A DNA stretch of 5,469 nt from Bacillota bacterium (GCA_023458915.1 JAEWWM010000014.1:1-5469); one strand, 5' to 3'; positions 1-4,985 are shown, counted from the stretch's first letter. Program-made: numbers and translations. Notes: a model not told the origin generated them from the sequence alone.

Positions 1-161
1 CCGCAAAACAAGCAATAAAGGACCGCGAGAGAGCACAACAAGGTGATTTGAACGCACAAAGAGTAGTAGAGGAAGAATCACGAATGACTGCACAACAGGT
101 TATGGCCGAGCAAATTAGGCGGTATGAAGAACTAATTAAAAAAATTTATAGCGTGTTTTAA
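1..161 (+). CDS. C-terminal fragment of a small charged, helical protein (paralogue of the next gene)
   Basis: The reading frame is open from the window edge (first whole codon at base 3) to TAA at 159-161, giving 52 visible residues; the start lies outside. The fragment is rich in Glu, Gln, Arg and Lys without helix breakers near its end, so it is probably alpha-helical. It ends KKIYSVF. The next gene ends KKIYDAF, and the preceding residues also align (RM-x-x-Q, then EQ-I/L-R/K-R). The two are therefore tandem paralogues, and the shared sequence continues into the spacer. No family is recognised. By analogy with the neighbour, the missing N-terminus may carry a signal peptide, but this cannot be seen. 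The frame is likely real because of the paralogy. Confidence 0.7.
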   Translation, partial: AKQAIKDRERAQQGDLNAQRVVEEESRMTAQQVMAEQIRRYEELIKKIYSVF

Positions 162-222
162 TAACATAATATTATTATGTATAAATCTAAAGCTAAAGTA
201 TAATTTGCAAAATTTATATGTT
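138..222 (+). repeat. Copy A of a gene-end plus spacer repeat
   Basis: This segment starts at a run of seven A in the last codons of the upstream gene and continues past its stop. It aligns with 585-670 after small gaps. Both copies share AAAAAAATTTAT, TTTTAATA around the stop, and the core TTATGTATAA-(G)-ATCTAAAGCTAAA (175-197 here). It is best explained as part of an old tandem gene duplication. Confidence 0.75.
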
Positions 223-234
223 AAAATATATAAT
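175..234 (+). promoter_or_regulatory. Candidate sigma-70-type promoter region before the small secreted protein gene
   Basis: Two exact TATAAT hexamers lie at 199-204 and 229-234. The second has TTGCAA (205-210, 4 of 6 to consensus) at an 18-base spacing, but a start about seven bases further on would fall within the ribosome binding site. The first has only a poor upstream hexamer (TTATGT, 175-180). In AT-rich DNA such matches occur often, so this is a weak call. Confidence 0.3.
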
Positions 235-257
235 CATTCGGAAAGGTTGTGTCAGCT

Positions 258-608
258 ATGTTTGTTAAAAACATTAGAAAATTTATGGCAGCAGTGTTGA
301 TTGGTTCGAGTGTTATTTCCGTTACTCCTGCAGCTAAGGCTGAGGAATCGGTATGCATAAACATTGACCTTAATCAACTTCAACAAACGCGTGAAAATCC
401 TAATTTAGCAGAAACAAAAAAAGATTCAGAAAAAATTGTCAATGAACTCGCACAAAAATTCAAAGATAATCCTGAATTATATAAAAAATATTTAGAGTTT
501 TTAAAAAATTATGAAAGATGCCTACGTATGAATCCGCAAAATCTTAAGGAAGAGCAGCTAAAACGTATGCTTGCCGAAAGAACGAAAAAAATTTATGACG
601 CATTTTAA
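258..608 (+). CDS. Small secreted helical protein of unknown function
   Basis: The product is 116 residues from ATG at 258. A GTG at 249 would extend it by three residues, but the GGAAAGG motif (240-246) is only 2 bases from that GTG and 11 from the ATG, so I prefer the ATG. The N-terminus is a good Sec signal peptide: basic (KNIRK), then hydrophobic, then PAAKA with likely cleavage before EES. The mature part, about 87 residues, is Lys/Glu/Asn-rich and mostly predicted helix, with two cysteines (in SVC and ERC) that could form one disulfide. No known family is recognised. Its C-terminus (KKIYDAF) and downstream spacer resemble the preceding gene, so it belongs to a tandem family. Placement at the head of a run of secreted-protein genes suggests an exported accessory or effector protein, but this is inference. 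Confidence 0.8.
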   Translation: MFVKNIRKFMAAVLIGSSVISVTPAAKAEESVCINIDLNQLQQTRENPNLAETKKDSEKIVNELAQKFKDNPELYKKYLEFLKNYERCLRMNPQNLKEEQLKRMLAERTKKIYDAF

Positions 609-670
609 TAGTACATATGTTATGTATAAGATCTAAAGCTAAAAATAATTTACAGATTATTTTATGTTGA
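585..670 (+). repeat. Copy B of the gene-end plus spacer repeat
   Basis: This is the counterpart of 138-222. It begins in the run of seven A before ATTTATGACG, crosses the TAA at 606-608 and includes TTATGTATAAGATCTAAAGCTAAA (620-643). The TATAAT of copy A reads AATAAT here. It ends shortly before the ribosome binding site of the next gene. The conserved part falls in the C-terminal coding sequence and spacer, so it may carry a shared 3' regulatory function or simply reflect duplication. Confidence 0.75.
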
Positions 671-694
671 ATTTTGTAAAAAAGGTGATTAATT

Positions 695-1081
695 TTGAAG
701 AATAAAAAATTACGTCTGAGATTATATTGTTTTATAGCATGTATGATTTTATTTGTGGCTAATTGTGCGGCTAAAAAAGTAGAAGAATTTTGGTGGGGCA
801 AAAAAATTTCTTTAGAAAGCAATGAAATCAAGGAGTATAGATTAGAAGTATCGAGCTATCTAAAAAAAATATTAGCTGCACACACTGTTACAACGGTAGG
901 TTCATATTTTATTCCTGCTATTGGTCCGGCTTGCGGCACAACAATGTCTTTACTTACTGCCGCAGAGGATCTTTCGATAAGTCTTTTGCTTAACACAATA
1001 GAAAGTTGGGAAGGCAAGGGTAAGGCAATTGTTATAAAACTTCCGCATGCTATACAAGGCTGGGAAGTTTATGCTCAATAG
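695..1081 (+). CDS. Exported or membrane-inserting hydrophobic protein, unknown function
   Basis: The product is 128 residues from a TTG start at 695. The start is set by AAAGGTG at 681-687, 7 bases upstream; no ATG in a suitable place competes. Residues 1-26 are a basic stretch followed by a hydrophobic core ending VANCAA, consistent with a Sec signal peptide. VANC is not a canonical lipobox because Asn precedes Cys, so a lipoprotein is less likely. Residues 60-100 form a Gly/Ala/Thr-rich hydrophobic stretch containing a Pro and a Cys (SYFIPAIGPACG), able to associate with a membrane. The C-terminus is short and soluble. No family is recognised. The next gene, a multi-helix membrane protein, follows after 22 bases, so the two are probably co-transcribed. 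A membrane-active toxin with an immunity protein is one guess; nothing in the sequence proves it. Confidence 0.75.
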   Translation: MKNKKLRLRLYCFIACMILFVANCAAKKVEEFWWGKKISLESNEIKEYRLEVSSYLKKILAAHTVTTVGSYFIPAIGPACGTTMSLLTAAEDLSISLLLNTIESWEGKGKAIVIKLPHAIQGWEVYAQ

Positions 1082-1103
1082 AAAATAAAAGGGGTTTTAA
1101 ACA

Positions 1104-1472
1104 ATGGGGTATTTATATTTAGCGCTTATACCAAATTTAATTGTAATTGCATTTTTACTTTTCAACAAGGAAGCTAAAGCAAAATACAAAACAAAAAAAG
1201 CTGTTGTACATTTATCATTAATGTTTATATCAATGTTAATCCTTATTAGTTTACAAGTTAGATTTTATTATAGATGGTTACCGGGTACTAATCCGTGGGG
1301 CATTGGTTTACTTGTATTTGCTTTCTTAGTTATTTTGGCTCCCATATTTATACCTACTTTATATAAAATCAACAGAAAAGAAACAGTTTTTGATAAAAAA
1401 TGGGTTCAAATACTTTCGGTAGTTGTAACAATTATAGTTTTTTTCTTAATTTCATTTTTTGTTATGAAGTGA
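1104..1472 (+). CDS. Four-helix integral membrane protein, unknown function
   Basis: The product is 122 residues from ATG at 1104, with AAAAGGGG ending 9 bases upstream. Four hydrophobic segments lie near residues 2-20, 33-51, 66-86 and 101-121, separated by short basic loops (KEAKAKYKTKK and KINRKE). The second loop carries RFYYRWLPGTNPWG, with several aromatics close to the membrane surface. There is no cleavable signal peptide. The size and topology fit many small inner-membrane proteins, including immunity proteins, but no signature motif is present and I do not recognise a family. Its 22-base spacing from the preceding exported hydrophobic protein suggests an operon and a linked function. 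Confidence 0.8.
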   Translation: MGYLYLALIPNLIVIAFLLFNKEAKAKYKTKKAVVHLSLMFISMLILISLQVRFYYRWLPGTNPWGIGLLVFAFLVILAPIFIPTLYKINRKETVFDKKWVQILSVVVTIIVFFLISFFVMK

Positions 1473-1521
1473 ATCTTTTTTTAAATATAAAGTTTTTGAT
1501 AACACACAGGAGAACACAATA

Positions 1522-2628
1522 ATGATAAAGAAATCAAAATTTAAATTATTAATGTTATCGGTACTGCTGCCTATTTTATTAGTAAGCAGCGGTATTAATG
1601 CACTTGAAAAAATTCAACAATTAGAAAATATTTCAGATAATGTCTTAAACGAAGGTACACTACAAAAAAACAAAATAGGAAAAAAAGACGGCATTATTAC
1701 AATAAACGGCGAAAAAGTTTACTACGTTCCGGATAGTAAAATTAAAATAAGTAGTGATACAAAAAATACTAACGTGAAATTTGTAAAACCGGAAGAATTA
1801 AGCAGTGATGAGATTGTTTGTAAAATCTTTCGCGAAGGCTCTCCGCGCGCTACGGAGGTGCAACAAGGGACATTGGGCGCTTGTACTTTTTTGGCAGGAC
1901 TTTCTGGGTTAGCTGAAAACAACCCTGATTTCATAAAAGATAATTTAATAGAATATAACAATGATTTCGTTATAGTCAGATTTTTTAATCCCGAAAACGG
2001 CTTGCCGTTTCTTTATATTATGGTGCAAAAAACAATCCCAAATCTGTCGGGAGAACGTGCGTTTTTAAAGAATAATTGCCTGTGGGTTCATATGTATCTG
2101 AAAGCTTGTGTTGCGCTGGAGATTTTACACAAAAACGGGGATAGTATTGATTATGAGACTGCAATTTCTGAAACACCGTCTAGAATGTTTTTCTTTGTCA
2201 GTATGGTGACCGGGAAGGAATTAAAATCAGAAAACCCGAGGCTTCAAGAGGAGGAATGTCTTTATAAAAAAATTAAAAAAACTCTTAAATCATCGGGTGT
2301 GGTTTTATGTGGCTTTGAAGACGATACGTTATCAGAAACTTCTATTTCTAAATATTTTTCTAATAAAGTGGGGAGACAGGGTTTCGTGACATCTCACACA
2401 TATTCCGTTACACAAGTACTTAAAGATAAAAATGGCATAAAATGGATTTTTTGTCGCAATCCCTGGGGATGGTTTGTGCCCACTTATGATAGTGCCGGGA
2501 ATCTATATACTTATAAAGATAGGAACACAGATGGTTACTTTTGGTTGAAATTTAAAGATTTTTATAAGAGTTGTGATCAGATTACTTATTTTACTGAAGA
2601 AAGCAAAACAGATAATAAAGGATTTTGA
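1522..2628 (+). CDS. Secreted calpain-like (peptidase C2) cysteine protease
   Basis: The product is 368 residues from ATG at 1522, with AGGAG at 1508-1512. Residues 1-27 are a Sec signal peptide (basic KKSKFK, a Leu-rich core, then SGINA). A linker of roughly 80 residues precedes a calpain-type catalytic domain, about 95-355. QGTLGACTFLAGLSGLAE (115-132) matches the calpain QGxLGDCWFLAA active-site motif, with Cys121 as nucleophile and Gln115 as oxyanion-hole residue. SHTYSVT (291-297) supplies His292 and CRNPWGW (311-317) supplies Asn313. GYFWLKFKDFYK matches the conserved strand and helix after the Asn. The triad is complete, so the enzyme is expected to be active. There are no EF-hands or C2 domain, so it is a core-only bacterial calpain. 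Calpains cleave proteins at limited sites. Export plus eight cysteines suggests activity in a reducing compartment such as host cytosol (inference). Confidence 0.9.
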   Translation: MIKKSKFKLLMLSVLLPILLVSSGINALEKIQQLENISDNVLNEGTLQKNKIGKKDGIITINGEKVYYVPDSKIKISSDTKNTNVKFVKPEELSSDEIVCKIFREGSPRATEVQQGTLGACTFLAGLSGLAENNPDFIKDNLIEYNNDFVIVRFFNPENGLPFLYIMVQKTIPNLSGERAFLKNNCLWVHMYLKACVALEILHKNGDSIDYETAISETPSRMFFFVSMVTGKELKSENPRLQEEECLYKKIKKTLKSSGVVLCGFEDDTLSETSISKYFSNKVGRQGFVTSHTYSVTQVLKDKNGIKWIFCRNPWGWFVPTYDSAGNLYTYKDRNTDGYFWLKFKDFYKSCDQITYFTEESKTDNKGF

Positions 2629-2661
2629 GAAAGGCCGGTTTATTATTAGTTAGACTTTTTC

Positions 2662-2690
2662 GTTAGCAAAAACTTTGGCTAATACTTTTA
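2662..2690 (+). terminator. Weak hairpin after the calpain gene
   Basis: GTTAGC (2662-2667) can pair with GCTAAT (2678-2683) around a 10-base loop, followed by ACTTTTA. The stem is only six pairs with one G-U and the U-tract is short, so it could at best attenuate transcription between the calpain gene and the next one. Confidence 0.25.
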
Positions 2691-2727
2691 TGAAATACAA
2701 CCTATATTAAATCACAGGAGGTACATA

Positions 2728-3687
2728 ATGACAAAAAGGCCAAAACTTAAATTATTGTTGTCAGCGCTATTGTCAACTTTATTAGCAATGAACAGTGCTG
2801 TTGTAATCGCAAAAGATGAAAAGTCAACAAAAACAGGAGGGTCGACTATGAAAAAGTATATGCTGGCGGCTCCGGTGATTCCGGTGGTTCTTGCCATCGC
2901 CGCTTTATTTATCTACACTCAGTCTGGAAGTGTAAGCGCAGTCAATAATAAAAATTCCGTAGTGACAAATGAAAAAAGTGTTGCAGTAATATGTGAAGAC
3001 GATGCAGTAATGAACAGGTATGTGACCAGTCTTTGTGAACGTGAAGCTGATTTTTCTTCCCCCAAAAAAACACTTTCTTGTGGAGGCACTTTTACTTGTG
3101 AAAATGACAAAGATTTGCAAAAACAAAACATAGGAGTTATTGACTGTTACCAAAGGAAATATAAGATTAAATTCGAAAAAATAAAATTTTCTGACCTACA
3201 AAGCGAAAATAGAGACGAAGTTAAAAAAAAGATTGAAAATTGCGTAATGACCATTGTTTTGTATAACATAGGAGATGATACAGACAAAGGGTTAAATGGA
3301 ATTACCTATAAAAATGCTGGGCTCAAAAGCACAATATACGACTGTCCCACAATGATCCACAGTTGCATTAATTTTTTAATTAATTCGAATTGGAATCAGT
3401 GTTTTATGGCTATTTCATACAACGGAAAAGAATACGATAAAGGATTGGAATCAATTGGAGAGCGCAAGGATAAAGTGTACGAGCATCTTGTACGCCTTGA
3501 ACGCAGTTTAGGAATTGATAATCGTTGGAACACTCGGGTCGACAGTTTACATCCTTTGCGTACTCTTGAGGGCGTTACAATAGCTATCTGGTGGACAGAC
3601 AAGTCCGTTGTCGAATCTGACGACGAGCCGAAATCTTCTAATAATAAGCGGTATAAGTTTTGTAGTGAATTTTGTAGTATTTTGTAG
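2728..3687 (+). CDS. Exported or membrane-anchored Cys-rich protein with C-terminal CaaX box (CSIL)
   Basis: The product is 319 residues from ATG at 2728, with AGGAGG 6 bases upstream. Residues 1-29 form a signal peptide resembling that of the calpain-like protein. A second start-like Met at 41 (base 2848, its own AGGAGG) begins another hydrophobic signal or anchor (45-63) ending near SGSVSA. The rest, about 72-319, has eleven cysteines and no recognised family. The last residues are KRYKFCSEFCSIL: basic residues, an upstream Cys312, then Cys316-Ser-Ile-Leu, a CaaX box whose final Leu is the type favoured by geranylgeranyltransferase I. Faint resemblance to the downstream GTPase is seen (SVAVICEDD, IENC...IVLYN, ISYNGKEYDKG), but no P-loop survives; it might be a degenerate GTPase-like fold or something unrelated. 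The neighbours, a secreted protease and a secreted GTPase, suggest an effector role. Confidence 0.85.
   Translation: MTKRPKLKLLLSALLSTLLAMNSAVVIAKDEKSTKTGGSTMKKYMLAAPVIPVVLAIAALFIYTQSGSVSAVNNKNSVVTNEKSVAVICEDDAVMNRYVTSLCEREADFSSPKKTLSCGGTFTCENDKDLQKQNIGVIDCYQRKYKIKFEKIKFSDLQSENRDEVKKKIENCVMTIVLYNIGDDTDKGLNGITYKNAGLKSTIYDCPTMIHSCINFLINSNWNQCFMAISYNGKEYDKGLESIGERKDKVYEHLVRLERSLGIDNRWNTRVDSLHPLRTLEGVTIAIWWTDKSVVESDDEPKSSNNKRYKFCSEFCSIL
2835..2850 (+). promoter_or_regulatory. Internal ribosome binding site and alternative start
   Basis: AGGAGG (2835-2840) lies 7 bases before an in-frame ATG (2848-2850) inside the CaaX-protein gene. The peptide from this ATG begins MKKYMLAAPV and is itself a plausible signal peptide. 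Two products, or a true start here with a leader fused on in front, are both possible. Confidence 0.6.
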
Positions 3688-3705
3688 TAAATGGTATAAG
3701 TTTTG
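3650..3705 (+). repeat. Direct repeat flanking the stop codon of the CaaX-protein gene
   Basis: GGTATAAGTTTTG occurs at 3650-3662, encoding part of the C-terminal RYKFC, and again at 3693-3705, just after the stop. The spacing is 43 bases. Such close copies can promote slippage or deletion at the gene end. Confidence 0.7.
3658..3688 (+). repeat. Three copies of TTTTGTAGT forming the CaaX coding end
   Basis: TTTTGTAGT occurs at 3658-3666, 3670-3678 and 3680-3688. The first two are read in the same frame as Phe-Cys-Ser. The third is read in a different frame as part of Ile-Leu-stop. The terminal CSIL and its upstream Cys are thus built from this small repeat, and TAA directly follows the TAG stop. 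Confidence 0.8.
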
Positions 3706-3800
3706 GTAGCATAAGAGAAAAACTTGATTAGCAACATAAGCATAATTTAAAAAGTACTAGATAAGAACTTAAATTAAATAAATGGAGTTGTGTTAAAATT

Positions 3801-4463
3801 ATGAAAATCAAAAAGTTTTTTGCTTTTTTATTCGCAATTACGGTGTGCATGTGCTCAACGCTTTTAGTGCATGCTGCTGAATATCATATAACAGCTTTTT
3901 TTATCGGCGAGGCATCAAGTGGTAAAACGCAAATTTGTAATAGGATACTGGGGGGTGACTATAACGAAGGTATACCTATAACTAAAAAAGTAACAGAGCA
4001 TGCACCAATAGATATTGATATAAAAAACTATAAATATAAATTACATTTATTTGATTCGCCCGGAGCTATAGAAATGCGTCAAGCAGTAGTAGAAAAACTA
4101 GGTAATAATTCGATAGATAATTGTAATCGTTTTGTAGGGTATGTGTTTATTGTTTACGATTTGGCACAAAAATATGACGAAACCAATATCATTCGCCTGG
4201 AAAAACTTTATGATCAAGTATCAGATGTAGCTTCGGGCGCGACAATCGCCTTTGTTGGTAGCAAAATTGATAAAAAATTGGAAAGCCCGGATTATGAAAA
4301 AAACCTCAAAGAACTATATAAGTTCATTGGCCCGATGAAAAGCGTTCAGCTCATGCTTACTTCAGCAAAAACTAATAAAGGCATAAGCGAAGTGTTATCT
4401 TTTATTAGAAGCACTTGTGTTAAGAGAGGGCTTTATAGAAAGGAAGGTTGCACAATTCTTTAA
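3801..4463 (+). CDS. Secreted Ras/Rab-like small GTPase with C-terminal CaaX box (CTIL)
   Basis: The product is 220 residues from ATG at 3801; GGAG (3784-3787) is a rather distant 13 bases upstream. Residues 1-25 are a signal peptide (KIKK, hydrophobic core, LLVHA). The G domain begins almost directly after the cleavage site: first strand and P-loop GEASSGKT (36-43, G1), DSPG (85-88, G3), SKID (154-157, a G4 variant of NKxD) and TSAK (187-190, G5 as in Ras/Rab). The mature length, about 195, is typical of the Ras superfamily. After G3 the usual catalytic Gln is Ala89, predicting slow intrinsic hydrolysis. The tail has KR and RK pairs, then Cys217-Thr-Ile-Leu, a CaaX motif suited to host geranylgeranylation. 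A signal peptide on a prenylatable GTPase strongly suggests a protein acting in a eukaryotic host. Ancestry by transfer from a eukaryote is possible but untested. Confidence 0.9.
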   Translation: MKIKKFFAFLFAITVCMCSTLLVHAAEYHITAFFIGEASSGKTQICNRILGGDYNEGIPITKKVTEHAPIDIDIKNYKYKLHLFDSPGAIEMRQAVVEKLGNNSIDNCNRFVGYVFIVYDLAQKYDETNIIRLEKLYDQVSDVASGATIAFVGSKIDKKLESPDYEKNLKELYKFIGPMKSVQLMLTSAKTNKGISEVLSFIRSTCVKRGLYRKEGCTIL

Positions 4464-4483
4464 CACGCATTAATGTGTTATTA

Positions 4484-4542
4484 AGTGAGTTCAATAGTGC
4501 GGTTTTGCCGCGTGCGCGGCGGATAGTTTCATTAAATTCACT
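4484..4542 (+). other. Possible structured element with a GC-rich hairpin
   Basis: GCCGC (4507-4511) pairs with GCGGC (4516-4520) around the loop GTGC, inside a GC-rich island (4497-4522) that stands out from its AT-rich surroundings. Flanking AGTGAGTT (4484-4491) can pair with AATTCACT (4535-4542), with one G-U, closing an outer stem. No U-tract follows, so it is not a standard terminator. It could be an RNA structure or a mobile-element end. Confidence 0.45.
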
Positions 4543-4591
4543 ACAGTATTTATGAAGTCAGTTTAGGAATAAAAAGTTAACAACAAAAATT

Positions 4592-4635
4592 TTTGATGTT
4601 AGTTTTTACAAAAACAGGCTAAAAGCCACATCAAA
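4592..4635 (+). other. Possible three-way-junction structure
   Basis: TTTGATGT (4592-4599) pairs with ACATCAAA (4628-4635), an 8-base stem. It encloses two small hairpins, GTTTT/AAAAC (4602-4606 with 4611-4615) and GGCT/AGCC (4617-4620 with 4624-4627). The arrangement is compact, but the inner stems are weak and no known riboswitch or ribozyme core is seen. Confidence 0.3.
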
Positions 4636-4673
4636 GTACAATAAATTTAAATTACAAAACGCCATGAAAATCC

Positions 4674-4876
4674 GAACACTGTCTTTTGTTTTTTAATCAC
4701 TTTGAAATCAAAAATTGGAAAATATGTTGTTAATATCAATAAAGAAGGAACACTGTAGGTTGATTTTTTAAAAAATGTACTCACATAACCAATCCTTTTA
4801 ATTATACATGTTCCTGCAGTTTAGTATATTGTTTTTTGATTTTCAATATTTTGATTACCAAAAGACTGAACTGTTC
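4674..4876. repeat. Imperfect inverted repeat, possibly a decayed MITE-like element
   Basis: Reading inwards from each end, the same words occur in order with gaps: GAACA, GTCTTTTG (4681-4688, complement at 4859-4866), a TTGAAATCAAAAA-like stretch, AATAT and GGAACA (4747-4752, complement at 4809-4814). TTTTTTAAAAAA (4764-4775) lies in the middle. GAACACTGT is also repeated directly at 4674-4682 and 4748-4756. Low complexity inflates such matches, so this is tentative. Confidence 0.35.
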
Positions 4877-4954
4877 TTATTCCAGAAAAGAATTCTTAAA
4901 AAAAATGCTAATGGATGCAATTTAGATAAATAAAAATTAATAGTGAACAAAAAG

Positions 4955-4985
4955 ACGAAACTTTATAAATTGTTTCGCTTTTTTG
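4955..4985 (-). terminator. Intrinsic terminator, possibly bidirectional
   Basis: On the minus strand GCGAAAC (4978-4972) pairs with GTTTCGT (4961-4955) around a 10-base loop, followed by CTTTTTG, a few bases after the stop of the minus-strand gene. On the plus strand the same stem (CGAAAC/GTTTCG) is followed by CTTTTTTGTTTTTT, so it may also stop transcription from the effector island. Confidence 0.8.

Larger units (their letters stand above)
4464..4954. other. Long AT-rich intergenic region between convergent genes
   Basis: No confident gene lies in these roughly 490 bases. A small hairpin (TAACAC 4461-4466 with GTGTTA 4475-4480) covers the GTPase stop codon but has no U-tract. A 45-codon minus-strand frame (4784-4647, GTG start with AAAAGG upstream) is probably chance. 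The structured elements are listed separately. Confidence 0.6.

Noticed and set aside
713..772. Lipobox (VANC) in the N-terminus of the 695-1081 product
   Set aside because: The residue before Cys is Asn, where lipoproteins need Gly, Ala or Ser, so ordinary signal peptidase I cleavage is more likely.
544..831. Minus-strand 95-codon frame across the spacer before 695
   Set aside because: It overlaps two plus-strand genes and the duplicated spacer, and its product shows only AT-driven composition.
3396..3743. Minus-strand 115-codon frame opposite the CaaX-protein gene
   Set aside because: It is a shadow of the plus-strand gene, which has strong ribosome binding sites, a signal sequence and a coherent product; the antisense product has no motif.
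4461..4480. Hairpin over the GTPase stop codon as a terminator
   Set aside because: The stem is six pairs and no U-tract follows; the hairpin at 4955-4985 is a much better terminator.
4647..4784. Minus-strand 45-codon frame (GTG start, AAAAGG upstream)
   Set aside because: It lies inside an AT-rich inverted repeat, has no recognisable motif and could easily arise by chance.
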